Positions 22,648 to 35,366 of a stretch of 64,000 bases of DNA are shown here, one piece after another; positions within the stretch are counted from its first letter, which is position 1; every line of letters starts with the position of its first letter. Below the pieces are notes generated by a model. It was not told where the DNA came from and searched no databases. It was given only the letters and a program-made list of their open reading frames with translations. The position numbers were made by a program, and so were the translations under genes. Source of the stretch: Wolfiporia cocos (taxonomy: Eukaryota; Basidiomycota; Agaricomycetes; Polyporales; Phaeolaceae); the NCBI GenBank assembly GCA_029448655.1, contig JACCLO010000016.1:62001-126000 (forward strand). The letters are read 5' to 3'.

Positions 22648-24148
22648 TCACTCCGTTCGACTGACGGGTGAGCGCCGCTGCCGACGGTTCAGGGAAGAGA
22701 AGGTCCGCACGAGGTGTGGGTCTGTACTCGCGTCTGACAGAGCGGGGCCAGAGACCGGGATGGCGCTAGGCATGGCCATACCGTACAACGCGTCGCGGCG
22801 AGCGACAGTGTTTGTCGGGGAGACATGCAAATATGTTGATGTGCCATCTGATCCTGCAGAAGAGGAGAATCCCTCGTCCGCGCTGCCCCCGAGAGCGGTC
22901 ACCGGAGTGTCAGCCGCAGAGGAGTTCGAGTCTTTATGTGATTTATAGACACCGAAGGCGCACGCGAGCACGATGATCTGTTGTGACGATCTTGGCATCA
23001 GACAATGTTTCAACTGGATTACACCAAATTATTTTACCAGCAGGAGAGTCATGCCAATCAGCCAGACCCAACGAGCATGACGGGAGCTCCCGCTTGTTGT
23101 CTTGTGAAGCCAAGCACTTGAGGGGACTTTCAACCACGATAACAAACTGGCTAAATGAGGACTGACCTCTGTTTGTTCTTTCCAGGCGCACCGCTGTCCT
23201 CCTTTGCAACCATGCTGAATCGACGCCAGAAGTCCTCACCCTGTCCCCTCTTTGGCAACGGCTCCTCTTTCTCCCCACGCAAGATTGGCTGAGTGGGTGA
23301 AAACTTGACATCGCGCGTCCCACTCGCTGCACTCGACGGGCGAATGAACGCAGGCGCGATCGGCGTCATCGAAGCCTGCAGCTGATGGGGGCCCTGTGGG
23401 AAGTTACCCGACACCGGTGACGCTTGCCGTGATACAAGCGTGAGTGGCTTAGGGAACGCCTGTGACATCTCGGGCGAGAGGGGCGCAGAAGATGTGGGCT
23501 GCCTACCCTCGGGGGTAGCTGCGCGCGAGGGTCGTGCGAGATTCAAGGCGGCAACGGGGGCTGCATAGCCAGGCTTGGGCGCAGCGAGGGGGATAGGCTG
23601 TTGCCTTGGGGCTTGCTTACTATCGTCAAATGGATTGTCGGTAGCATTGCCGCCCTCTAGGTACTGATCATACCTGTGGAGCTGTCAGTACCAAGCCCTG
23701 CTGCGCAATCAAGTGCCGAGCTATCGACGGGCCATCACTGCAGCTAAAATTGCCCGGAGGAACAACAGAAGAGGAGAGAACTGGACTGGATATGTTCTCG
23801 CGAACTACGTGTCCGAGCAGAGACCTGCTGCAAAATCGCCGATACGCGTACTATTCTCACTACGTCATGTCCTCTTATATCCCCATCGTCTGAGCCCCTC
23901 CATAACTATTTACGGCCAGTAAGTAGGCGCGCCAATTTGAACCCCCCGATGCAGCTCCCGATCACGCATAGAATGAGATATTCTACGTACATGTTGTAGG
24001 CCGAAGACCTGTCGTTGGGATTGGGAGGTGCAGGCTGCCTCACCCTGCGAGTGGGGCTGGACTGCTGCTCGTATACCGAATCAGGTTCGTCCGTTGCATA
24101 GGGAGGTCGTCCAGCAATTGGGGGAGACCGATAGACCGGCTGGGCCAT
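22648..24148 (-). CDS. Proline-rich single-pass membrane protein, function unknown
   Basis: Starts MAQPVYRSPPIAGRPPY at 24148. A first exon ends near residue 52; further exons encode a Pro/Ser-rich, probably disordered cytosolic part with APKPGYAAPVAALNLARPS and GEDFWRRFSMVAKEDSG. A spliced segment then reads TTSGSSRHARWVWLIGMTLL and LIIVLACAFGVYKS, one hydrophobic helix with flanking basic residues (Arg before, Lys after). The last exon is a Ser/Thr-rich tail ending RRSPVSRTE at 22648-22650. Introns of about 55-85 nt separate the exons. I do not recognise the family. The layout resembles fungal type II membrane proteins with a short outer domain. It is divergent from SMC6 over 540 bp. Confidence 0.7.
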
Positions 24149-24688
24149 ATTTCAGTTTGAAGGGAGAGAAAGGAGTGACGTTGTAAATGAGTGTGTCGAA
24201 AGAGAATGGATGCCTCGGAGACTCAGGCGTGCAGAGGAGCTCCGGCGGTGGATGGAGGAAACAAACAGATGGTGGAAGGAAGAAGGAGTGTGCTGCGCGC
24301 CTGTCTAATCGCGTCCATGCTGAACCCGGCTGAATTTGGACCAGAATACTACCGATCAACGTTGCGCTCATCGCGTGCTGCATCGCGACGGGTGTCTGCA
24401 TCAGCGATCATGCTCGCAGTCAAAGGCGGCGGCCATTCAATATTCCTGCAGCGGTCTGCTAAGTATATGTGCGCGAACAAGATGTCATTACGTCCGCGAT
24501 CTCAGTTCATTCAAGCATGATGGTGCTTCAATTCGTAAATTGGAAGCAAATCTGGCCCAGACTTCGCCCACAGATTCGACGTACTTGCCAAGTCAAGCCG
24601 ATGTTTGCACTTGCTTGGCGCACTCGACGCGTCGCGACGCGCTGGTTTGACCTCGTTAGCTCTCGTCCATCAGCCACCGACGCGCGCG
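24149..24688. promoter_or_regulatory. Bidirectional promoter region
   Basis: The 540-bp gap between two divergent start codons (membrane protein minus, SMC6 plus) must contain both 5' ends. I did not identify specific factor sites. Confidence 0.5.
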
Positions 24689-27600
24689 ATGGCAAAACGC
24701 AGAGCTGTAACGATCAATAGCGACGACGAAGACGGCCTCAGAAGGAGCTCGCAGTCATCCAAGCGCGCTCGCACCAATGATGTGATTGAAGACGAGGCCG
24801 ACGAGGCCCTGCGCACAAGCAAAAGCAAAAGGAAGGGCAAGGAGCGTCAGCGCGACGATGAAGACGCGGATGAGGAAGAGGACGAAGACGAGGAGTCGCT
24901 GAAGCAGGTTACTCCAGACGAGGACGAGGAAAAGAGGTTTGAGGAGGAACACGAAGAGGAGATCCGCGAGAAACTTATGTCGAAAGGGAGAATCCAAGGG
25001 GTACGCGGAGTCATTTATGTCACACTGCCCGGATGCTGACGCCGTATCTGTAATAAGGGAGCTGCGGAGATGGGGATCATCGAGTCCTTAGAGATGCATC
25101 ATTTCATGTGTCACCGCTTCCTAACTTTCAAATTTGGTCCGCAAATCAACTTTATCATAGGTAAGCTCCGCTTTATGATTTCCTGGCTCATGCTTATCGT
25201 GAATGGGAAAAGGTCATAACGGAAGTATGTTTGCATTCTGCATCAGATTCTACAAGCGATTCATGATGACGTTCTCTATTAGGTGGTAAGAGTGCTGTTC
25301 TGTCTGCCTTGACTGTTGCTCTGGGTGGAAAAGCAACCTCCACTGGCCGTGGTAGTGGTCTGAAGTCATTCATTCGCGAGGGTGCAGAGTCAGTACACAT
25401 CCTGCATGAAGTATATCCTTGCTGAACAACCTCCGCACTTAGAGTGGCAGAGGTGACAGTGGCCATCAAGAACCAAGGCGAAGAGGCATACCGCCCGAAA
25501 GAATATGGAAAAACCATCTACATCACGCGTCGATTCACGAAGGACGGTGCATCCTCGTACAAAATCAGGAGCGCTGGTGGCCAAGTTATCTCGAACAAGA
25601 GGGAGGAACTATCGGCTATATGCGATCATATGAACATTCAAGTCGACAATCCGATGAACATTTTGACACAGGGCACGTCGCTCGTTACTAATGGCCTAGT
25701 CCAATTGTCTGAACAGATCACGCAGACGCCGCTAGGCAGTTCTTGAGTGCCTCCCAGCCTGCAGACAAGTACAAGGTTCGTCGTATGTATTTGCATCGAT
25801 TGTTAGCATTCACGAGCGTCGATCATCCAGTTTTTCCTTCGTGGCACGCAACTTAGTCAATTGAGCGAGGAGTATCAAATATGCCTCGAGCACATCGGTA
25901 TAGCCCGGAAAACTCTTCTTCGAAAACGCGAGGACATTCCAGACTTACAAGACAGATTGGACGAAGCCACAGCTCGCTTCAAGGAGGCGGCTGCAGCACG
26001 AGAGCAAAGACATAAAGCTGATGAACTCAAAAAGGAGCTTGCATGGGCGCATGTCGCCTCCAAAGAACAAGTTCGCTCCGAATTCTCGTTGCGACTAGCA
26101 CCGCTCATCATTTTCACCGCATATAGGAACTATCCAAGCAATTGCAAGAGGTTGCAAAGTTGGAGCGCCGCATTCCCAAAATTCAAGCAGACATGGACAA
26201 AACTGAGGTAGAACACAGCTCTTCTTGTCCGATCTTGTCTCACACAAACTATTAGGCTGAATTCCAGAGGGTATCGAACGAGATCGCCGCGCTCGAAGGC
26301 GATTCAGCGGCGCTGGGCGACATTGCCACAATCATGTCAGAGAAGGAGAAGTTGACAACGCAAATTCGCGAGAACAAGTCCAGGATCTCTAGCTACAGGG
26401 TAGGCTACGTAAACAACTGTTGAGAGAGGTAAACCACTGATTACAGATGTCGATGGTAGTCGGAGGAAGGGCGGATGGATCAAAGCATCAAGAACATTAA
26501 ACAGCAGATCGAAGGCTTGCAAGAGCGCATTCAGACCGAGCAGGCGCGCATCCTGGAGGACACGCAGTTCAAGCGCGACGAGACGAGCCGTCAGCTGGAG
26601 GAAGCCAAGCACAACTTTGCCGAGGCCGAGCAACAGCTACAGACCCTGCAAGAGGAGAAGGCGCAGAAGATCGCTGAGATCAAGGAAGTCGAACAGAGAG
26701 GGAAAGCGCTGCAGCAGCAGCGTGAAGGGATAAAATCCCGTGTCGACCAGTGCCAGAACATGGTGCAACGGTGTTTGGACGCGGAGAAGAGCCAACTCGC
26801 ACCATTTGGCAGGGACATGGACAAGGTCCTTGCCGAGATTCAGCGTGCAAATTGGTATGGAAATAAGCCGGTTGGTCCCATTGGGATGTATGTCAAGCTC
26901 AGAGACGCACACACGTGGGCTCCGTTGATGCGCGTTCAGCTGGGGAACTTCATGAGCGCCTTTGCGCTGACGGATGCGCGCGACCGATCGACGCTCGACA
27001 GGATTCTCCGCAAGTATGGCAACGGGTGCGCGCAGATACAATCTGTCCTGAACGCTGTCTCTGAATTGATCCCATCATGTTTAGCCACGCTCAAATCATC
27101 ATTGCCGAGGTTGACATTTTTGACTACAGCAGAGGAGAGCCCCCACCAGAGGTGCTCACGGTGTTGCGTGCTCTCGACGTAAGCCTAGAACGCATGATGA
27201 TCAAGGGACTGCTGATGTGACATTCCATAGGTCTCCGATCCTTATGTACTACGCGTCTTGATCAACTCGGCACACATTGAGAGCACTGTCATTGCTCCTT
27301 CTCGAAGCGAGGCGGATGCAACCCTCCGCAATCTTGGAAGAGGTGTGGCATGGTCTGCAGACCTCTATAGGGTTATGCGCTATGCGTGCGTTCAGATTAC
27401 GTAGCGCCGTTCAAGACGTTTGTATAATGTTTCATCCTGGTGTAGGGAAGGCGGTGGTCAGTCGAACCCGCTCAACCAGCTCAATCGCGGAGACCCCCGT
27501 CAGATGCTGTTCTCCGAGAGAGATCCAAGTGCAGAAAAGAGGTACATCGTCTATGCTTTGTGTAGTTGCGATGCTGACTACGTGTTGAAGGCGCTGGCAA

Positions 27601-29337
27601 GAAGAGTTCCGCACTGCGGAGCAGGAACTACTAGCCGCGAACGAGGAAATTTCATCCGCACAGCAACGCTACAATCAGCTCAAAGGAGAGATTCGTGCTC
27701 TAAATGTATGTTGCCAGCGGTTCCTTTGGGAGCATCACTTATGAGTACTTTAGGACCGCGAGGCGCGCCAGCAAACTCACGTCAGAGATCTCAAGGCAAT
27801 TCGGGATACCTTTCAGGATGAAGCTAATGAGGAGGTACCCATCACTATCCAGGGCCTCGAGCAGGCCCTCCACGTAAGTCGTGCCATCTCCGTAGTATCT
27901 GGTTCTGACAGAATCCCATAATGCATCACTGAAAACAGGACATGGAAGAAGAGAAAGCGTTCGTCATGTCGCAATTCCAGGTCACTGTCGAGAAGAGGGT
28001 GGCGATCGACGAAACACAGGTACCCCTCCTTGAACGACTGCGGGAGATCAACGATCAGATCTCGAACTTTGAGTCTGAGCGCGCCGCTATAATGGTAAGC
28101 ACACGTTAAGTTGTTCCAGACATCGGTGTTGACGTCCGTCGGATTGACTGTAGACCAATATCGAGAAAGCCGTGATAGACCGCATGGAAGCACAGAGTCG
28201 CATAGCATTCTACAACAAGAAGCTTGCGGAAGAACAGGCCAAAATCGACGATACTAAGGCAGTGGCAGACAACTTGCAGACAGAGTTCCAGGTGCAGATT
28301 TCAAGTGCAATGTCTGCTGTGTTGCTAACAGCGTTCGTAGAACTGGACAGTCTCTGCCGAAGAATACTGCAACGGCTTACGTGTCGATAACCCTCGTCCG
28401 GCCGAAGAAATCCAGCGCAGTCTTGACGCCGTCCAAGCTGCTCTGCGCGAACGAGAGAAGAGGTGAGCACCTTCGGGTTAGCAATGATCACCGAGTTCAA
28501 TCAGGATTGCAGACATGGTGCCACTATTGAGGAGATGACTATTGAAGTGAACAAGGCCAAGCAAGAGTTGGAGAATGCCAAGAAGGACTTTAAGAGCTGT
28601 ATGGCGCTGAACCGGGTATGGCAGTTCATCTCAGCAAGCGGAGGTTCAGTGTTGATCTAGGATACATTAGACGCTGAAGAGATCCATGCGAATGCGGCTT
28701 GCGAGATGGCAAGAGTTCCGCAGACATATCGCCCTTCGATGCAAAGTCTACTTCCAGTATCACCTCTCTAACCGCGGGTACTACGGGAAGGTGTTGTTTG
28801 ACCATACCGCAGGCACGCTACAGCTCAAGGTGTGTTCATGCGTGCCTACTTTCTTTCCTCAGCTTGTCAACGGAAGCATTTCTGCAGGTGCAAACCGACG
28901 ACCAGACTCTGACGCAGAACAGCCGCGAAAAGGATCCCCGCTCCCTCAGCGGAGGCGAGAAGTCCTTCTCGACTATCTGTCTCTTGTTATCTCTATGGGA
29001 ATCTATTGGGTGTCCCATCAGATGTCTGGGTGTGTATATACTGCAGTGTGCGTGGGGTTGTGACTAAAGGAATGATGCTGTACAGACGAGTTCGATGTGT
29101 TCATGGACGCGGTTAACCGGCGTATCAGCATGAAGATGATGGTACGGTGTTCCGAACTGTGTAGCCATCCGCAAGCTGATGACAATACCCCAGATTGAAA
29201 CTGCAAACGCCTCGGAGCGCAAGCAGTATGTCCTAATCACCCCACAGGATATGACGAATATCCCTATCGGTAACACCGTCCGCGTGCATCGAATGACCGA
29301 TCCTGAGCGTGGACAAGGTGTACTGGCGTTTGCGTAG
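24689..29337 (+). CDS. SMC6: SMC6, ATPase subunit of the SMC5/6 complex
   Basis: Nuclear SMC ATPase that partners SMC5 in DNA repair and chromosome maintenance. The ATG at 24689 starts an acidic, Lys-rich head of about 110 residues. The ATPase N-lobe follows ([18 protein letters not shown], then INFIIGHNGSGKSAVL). The Walker A loop is completed by a 12-nt microexon (25213-25224). [15 protein letters not shown] is joined by a GC-AG intron. Two long coiled coils (about 25.8-26.8 kb and 27.6-28.6 kb) flank a hinge with [11 protein letters not shown] and [16 protein letters not shown]. The C-lobe carries the signature [20 protein letters not shown] and Walker [20 protein letters not shown], ending GVLAFA-TAG at 29335-29337. 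More than fifteen introns, mostly 50-70 nt. It appears intact. Confidence 0.95.
25213..25224 (+). other. SMC6: 12-nt microexon in SMC6
   Basis: Exon GTCATAACGGAA lies between a 52-nt intron (25161-25212, GTAAGC..AAAAG) and a 58-nt intron (25225-25282, GTATGT..ATTAG). Joined with its neighbours it gives ATA-GGT-CAT-AAC-GGA-AGT-GGT-AAG-AGT, that is I-G-H-N-G-S-G-K-S. Without it the product would lack the H-N-G-S part of the Walker A loop while staying in frame. Confidence 0.88.
25673..25725 (+). other. SMC6: GC-AG intron in SMC6
   Basis: A 53-nt intron with donor GCACGT, acceptor CGCAG and an internal TACTAAT branch site. It joins ..LTQ-G to AC-GCC-GCT, giving the conserved [14 protein letters not shown]. 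No GT donor in the vicinity restores this motif. Confidence 0.82.
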
Positions 29338-30623
29338 TTCTCCGTTGTCTTCTTGCGTGACACAGCGCATAATTATTGTGCATGCTTATTTGCGTCCTCT
29401 ATTGGTGTTGTAACTTTGGGTTATAATATTAGTAGCTGGGCATGTTCTCACTGGCACTGTTCCGCCACCCATAGTCATGATGGCAATAGAACCGGTGTGG
29501 CATTGATGCGCAGATCGGAATCTGACGTTTACAGTGTATTACCATTCCTTTACCCTTTACCCACTCGGCTCTAACTCCTCCCCCGCTTTGTATTATGCTC
29601 CCATTTTTCAAATGCACCTTTGTATATGCTCTATGCTTATGCTCAAATTCTTTCGTCAAGTTCTGACAAACGGTTCGTTGCCAGTGAACACACATATATC
29701 TGTGATTGCCTAATTTAGATGAGATGCACTATGTTTCGAACAACTGTAGTCTACAGTTGAAATAGATCATGAATCTAATAGCTTACAGATTTACTGAATC
29801 CATTTCTGAGTACATTTCCCTTTAGGATGTAGAGGATCTGAATGAGATTGAGGTCACCAAAAATGATGGAAAGTAGGCGTGACAAATGAGTGACGTGTAT
29901 GGAATGAGAGCTTGCGCGACGCGGCGATGAATGAGCGCTTGAGCGCACGCGGTTGAGACTCGGAGTTTCCAAATTGAGGTGTAGTCACGCTGGGTAAAGG
30001 AGTGGTTTTCGTGACATTCTGTTACTTTGGCATGTTTTACTCGATACTCCACACGTTCACCAGCAATGCCTCAGATAATTTTAATATGTATACTTCATAC
30101 GTTTGTTGATATATCCCACTCATTACTTTGGAGGAAAGTGCGTTGGCCAATCGACGAAAAACCGAGTTCAAAAGGAGTGGTAGTACACTGTATACCGGAG
30201 ACATGTGATTGGACTGCGGGACTGCGGTAGTGGCTATAGCCCGCGCGTGACTTAGTCTTACTGCCGCGCGTTACACCGGAGACATGTGACTGACGCGACA
30301 CGTTCGACGCGACACTGGGCACCTGATGCGAACACGTACCAGCCTGACTGCAGATTCGTCCACGTATGCATCTTACGCTCTCTTTCTCCTATTGACGGTC
30401 GTCTCAATCTTGGGAAACACTGTCTGGACCGCCAAGGTTATTGCGATAGCTGTGGACAGTGCATATAACCTTGCCAGATTGCTGGTACCTCGACCGTGAC
30501 CGTCCTTTGCGCTGGCTGGATACACTCGCCCTCGTATCTTTCGGCACATATAGCTACCTCTCCCGAAGCGCGACTGGTTTGTGCGGGCGCGAGAGGGTCT
30601 CCAGCATATTGTATCCCAAGATA
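29338..30623. promoter_or_regulatory. Intergenic region upstream of ALG7
   Basis: No gene found in 1.3 kb. An 18-nt direct repeat, ACCGGAGACATGTGAYTG, occurs at 30194-30211 and 30275-30292, about 330-430 bp before the ALG7 start. The rest is low in recognisable structure. Confidence 0.4.
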
Positions 30624-32532
30624 ATGGCCAAAGCAGTCACAGTTACATCTGGAACATTGCGTCCAAGGCCTTTGTCCAGGACCCTACTATTCGCTCTAAT
30701 ACCTACTGCAGTATGGTTCCTTCTGCGACCACTAATCGATCCAACGCCTCCGATGCCAGCATTGCATGCATGTGTCGGGTTCTCTATACTAGCTTTCTTG
30801 GCCGCTTTGCACCTTGTTCCTGCGCTCGGAGGCATCTTTATGAAAGCAAACTTAAAGGGACGGGATCTGCTGAAGACATACGACGACCCTGTGTCAGTAA
30901 GCATTCTAGACTTGTCAAGCATATGAAGATGATCTGAGCACCGTCGCTCCAGTCCAGAGAGCCTCGGGCTCGTCTGTGCGTCCATATATATCCTGCTCCT
31001 GATTGTCTTCATCCCATTCGCATTCTCCGACTTCTTCGCTCACCAGCAACAACAACCAAGGAAGATACGGGAAGGTATTGTCGTCAGTGAGTTCCCGCAT
31101 CAGCAGGTGAGCGACACGTTGTCGTAGCAGGGCCCGCCTCGTAGTCACACTACCAAGCTATCAGTTTACCTCTCCTCCATCCTATCTCTTTTGATAGCGA
31201 CAATGCTGGGCTTCCTAGATGACGTCTTTGACATCAGATGGAGGCATAAAATCCCAATTCCGATCATAGCAGCCATCCCGTTACTGTTGGTTTACTACTC
31301 AGAGGGTGGTAAGACGGATGTAGTGGTTCCCATCCCGTTACGCTGGTTGCTTGGCTCACTGATTAACCTGGGTAAGTGTCGTCCAACCCTCTTCTGAGCA
31401 GATATAATTGGACAGCTTGCTAATCGAGCTGACGCGCAGGTCCACTGTATTACGTATATATGTCCCTCCTCTCAACGTTCTGCACCAACAGCATCAACAT
31501 CCTCGCGGGGATCAACGGCTCGGAGGTCAGCCAGGCGCTCATCATCGCGCTCTCTGTCATTCTGAACGACCTGCTCTATCTACCATGGCCGTTCGGCTTC
31601 CGCATCCCTCTATATCTCCTCGGGAGGCCTACAGGCGTTGAGGTCGGTGGTGTCTGGAGTGCCGGCATGGCATACGGCAGCAGGGAGCTCGTCGAGCGCC
31701 ATCTGTTCAGCTTGTACTTCATGCTTCCGCTTGTGGGCGTGTGCGCGGGGTTCTTATACCACAACTGGCGAGTGTCTATCTCAAAAGCGTGCCAACATCG
31801 CCACTACGGGCAAACTAACATGCAATCTGTGTATCGAATCTGACACCATCATCGACAGGTACCCCGCACGCGCTTTCCCAGGAGACACCCTCTGCTACGT
31901 GACCGGGATGGCGTTCGCAGTCGTCGGCATCCAAGCCCACTTTTCTAAGACACTCCTCCTCTTCTTCCTTCCCCAAATCTTCAACTTCCTTCTCTCTTGT
32001 CCGCAGCTCTTCGGACTCGTTCCCTGCCCGCGCCATCGCGTCCCCAGGTGCGCACTTCCGCTCCGCATCACTTGACCCTTCGTTGTTCCGCTGCCACACA
32101 TACGGCACCGGCAACCACACACCCGGTGACTGCGTATTCACATTACCGGTCCCCCGCAGATTCGATCCGGGGTCGGGGCTGCTCCACCCCTCGCACGCCG
32201 CGTTCAAAGATCACCCGCCCTCGCGCCTAGCCACGCTCGCCCTGCGCGCGCTGGCGGTGCTGGGTTTCGTGCAGCTCACGGAAGAGCCGAGCATGGGCCG
32301 AATCGTCGAGACGACAAACTTGACGCTGTTGAATGTGCTTCTGCTCCGATTTGGTCCGATGAAGGAGGACAGCCTTGTGAAGATGCTGATGGGTTCGCAG
32401 GTACGCTGTGAACCTTCGCTCTTTGCTCTCAGGTGCTCATGCCTGGTGACTTTGCAGGTCGCGGGGAGCGCGCTGGCATTCGTCGTGCGGTATGGGCTGG
32501 CGGGTCTAGTCTATGACGGAAATAGGCGATAG
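30624..32532 (+). CDS. ALG7: UDP-GlcNAc:dolichyl-phosphate GlcNAc-1-phosphotransferase
   Basis: First enzyme of N-glycan precursor assembly. It moves GlcNAc-1-P from UDP-GlcNAc to dolichyl phosphate on the cytosolic face of the ER, and is the tunicamycin target. The ATG at 30624 opens a multi-TM protein. After splicing it reads [20 protein letters not shown], then [17 protein letters not shown], with the conserved Asp pair of this family, and [13 protein letters not shown], the nucleotide-sugar/dolichol site. Late exons give [20 protein letters not shown] and [19 protein letters not shown]. The last exon ends VYDGNRR-TAG at 32530-32532. About six introns. The exon at 30.9 kb needs the acceptor just before TCCAGAG to keep the family sequence. 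Appears complete. Confidence 0.93.
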
Positions 32533-33135
32533 GCTCCGAGCTATGGCAGCCCAACGTTCGCACAATGTATCCCGAAATGCCGTCGTAGGCCCTCTAGTGT
32601 TTGAGTTATGACTTGTATAGCGACAGCAGATAATATGACGACGTTACTGCTATGTCAGTCCGTCCATTTCCAAGCAGCTCCGTTCAATATCCGAACGAAA
32701 GCAACGCAAACGACAACCGGGCTCTGCAGATCATATAGCATCGGTCTGCGATGGGGCGTTAGAGCGTATTAGCGGCGGTCATCACGGACATCCGAGCTAG
32801 CAAGGAGTCAGGGCGAGCTTGAAGACGGATTCGTCATTCGGAGAGACGTGCATCGGCCGAGCAAATGCGAAGACGGGCTTCAGGACGCAAGACAAACCCC
32901 GGAGCGGGGTGGACCATCGGGATCAGGCTGGCGCCTATTTCGTCTGCCCCGCACCGGGTAAACTCGGCAAGGTTGGGGTTTCCATTCTTGGCGCACCTCC
33001 AGTGTATCACATGCGGCTATTGCTCTACGAGTGATCGGTTCTAGACGAGAGGGAGGTGCATGAAAGGGCCATTAGAATGGAGGGACGTGCATCCGTGCAC
33101 GCCCCAAATCCCCCCCTCCACCCGCTGTCCTAGTC
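32533..33135. promoter_or_regulatory. Intergenic region upstream of isocitrate lyase
   Basis: A 600-bp gap that holds the ALG7 3' end and the ICL promoter. Runs of C occur just before the ICL start codon (33108-33118). No gene seen. Confidence 0.4.
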
Positions 33136-35020
33136 ATGTCTTCCAACGAACGCGCCGCTTTCCAGGCTGAGGTTGCTCGCGTAGAGCAATGGTGGCAGGT
33201 GAGTATGTTTGACTCTTGCCGCCCGCATCTCCTAACGCGTCGCGCGCGCCAGGGTCCTCGTTTTGCGAGGGTAAAGCGACCGTACACCGCTGCGCAGGCG
33301 GTGTCAAAGCGGGGTACACTCTCCATCTCATACCCCTCCGACGTGATGGCCAAGAAGCTGTGGGCAAGCCTCACAGAGCACTTCAAGAATGGCACACCGT
33401 CGCACACCTACGGAGCGTGAGTCACACGAGCAGGGTATGTCAGGGATGTAGATTGACAGGGGGCATAGTCTCGACCCAGTACAGGTTACTCAGATGGCGA
33501 AGTACTTGGAGACGGTGTACGTCTCTGGCTGGCAGTCCTCAAGCACGGCGTCCTCCACGCACGAGCCAGGCCCCGACCTCGCAGGTACGTTTTGAACACT
33601 CTGACAATGTCAAAGGATTATCTGACGCCGCTTCAGACTACCCTTCCAACACCGTCCCAAACAAGGTTGAGCATCTATTCATGGCGCAGCTCTTCCACGA
33701 CAGGAAGCAGGCGGAGGAACGATCCAACATGTCGCCGAGCGAGCTGGCCTCGACACCAAAGATCGACTACCTGCGCCCCATCATCGCCGACGCCGACACC
33801 GGACACGGAGGCATCACTGCCACGATGAAGCTCGCCAAGATGTTCGTTGAGAAGGGCGCCGCCGGCATCCACATCGAGGACCAGGCGCCGGGCACGAAGA
33901 AGTGCGGGCACATGGCGGGCAAGGTGCTCGTGCCGATCCAGGAGCACATCAACCGCATGGTCGCGATCCGCCTGCAGTTCGACATCATGGGCGTGAACAA
34001 CCTCGTCATCGCGCGCACCGACTCGGAGGCCGCGACGCTCATCACGACTAACATCGATGACCGCGACCACCCGTGGATCCTTGGCTCGACGAACCCCGAC
34101 CTCCGCCCGCTTGTCACCGTTCTCAACGAGGCCGAGAACGCAGGCAAGACGGGAGACGCGCTCGAGGCAGTCGAGGAAGAGTGGATGGCTGCCGCGAAGT
34201 GCGAGCTGTTCTCCGTCACGCTGTCGAGGGCTCTTCGTGCACAGACAGGGGCGACGCCGATCACGCTTGAGCACTTCGCGCAGCGCATCAACGGCCTCGG
34301 ATACCCCGCCGCCGTCACGGTAGCGAAGAAGGAGTTCGGGCTCAAGAACGTGCCATACTGGGACTGGGACGCGCCGCGGACGCGCGAGGGCTTCTACCGC
34401 TACCAAGGCAGCACCCAGGCCGCAGTGGGTCGCGGAATTGCGTTCGCGCCCTATGCGGACTTGCTGTGGATGGAGACGAAGAAGCCCATCCTTGCGCAGG
34501 CGAAGGAGTTCGCGGAAGGTGTGCACGCCGTGTGCCCTCAGCAGTGGCTCTCGTACAACTTGAGCCCGTCCTTCAACTGGGAAGCTGCTGGCCTTAGTAA
34601 GGACGATATGAAGGCGTTCGTGTGGCAGCTGGGCAAACTCGGTTTCTGCTGGCAATTCATCACGGTGAGCCCGTACTTGCGCGTATACACGCAAACATGC
34701 GCTGATACCCTGTGCAGCTCGCCGGCCTGCACTCGAACGCATACATCAACGACCTCTTCGCAAAGGCGTTCGCGACTGAGGGCATGAAAGCCTACGTCGA
34801 ACTCGTTCAGAGCCGCGAGCGAGAGATCGGCTGTGACGTCCTCACTCACCAGAAGGTACGTCGCCATAGCTCCAGAATATTCGAGGCATGCTCACCTCTC
34901 TCACAGTGGAGCGGCGCGGATTACATGGACAACCTCATGAAGACAGTGACCGGGGGTGTGTCATCAACCGCCGCGATGGGCAAAGGTGTCACGGAGGCAC
35001 AGTTCACTGCTAAGTTGTAA
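33136..35020 (+). CDS. ICL1: Isocitrate lyase
   Basis: Splits isocitrate into succinate and glyoxylate in the glyoxylate cycle, needed for growth on C2 compounds and fatty acids. It starts [20 protein letters not shown] at 33136. Exons then give [17 protein letters not shown], the metal-site region [11 protein letters not shown], the catalytic Cys signature [26 protein letters not shown], and near the end [14 protein letters not shown]. The last exon ends [13 protein letters not shown] at 35018-35020. The large central exon (about 33.64-34.66 kb) covers the TIM barrel. Introns are short, GTGAGT..CAG type. The sequence is GC-rich with strong codon bias, which fits high expression. The C-terminal AKL resembles a peroxisomal PTS1 tripeptide, as in many fungal ICLs. 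Confidence 0.96.
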
Positions 35021-35366
35021 AGCAGTGGGTCGACATCGGACAGTAGTGTTTCGTCTCATGTATTCCTTCATCTTCGGTCCTGTAAAACCTCTTGCGTCGT
35101 AGTACGACGCATTGTAAAACATAGAAGGAATGGGATAACTTCACACATTGCACCTGTTATGCTCGATTTCGACCAGCTCGGGGTAAACAACGGTATATCA
35201 TCCAGCGTGAACGTAGAACGGCACTGGCAACAGCCAATCAGAAGCTATGACATGTACCGGCTTGCCGATTTGGGTAATGAGCAGCGATCTATGGGCGTCT
35301 CCTCAGTCCCCAATACACGACCGCGTTCATTAACTACCTATCCAGCGATCCCTTATCTCAACTGCG
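35021..35366. promoter_or_regulatory. Intergenic region upstream of capping protein gene
   Basis: A 346-bp gap between the ICL stop codon and the next start codon. No extra gene seen. It must hold the ICL 3' end and the next promoter. Confidence 0.4.

Noticed and set aside
25161..25290. SMC6 with a defective P-loop (pseudogene)
   Set aside because: The missing residues are supplied by a 12-nt microexon, and all other ATPase motifs are intact.
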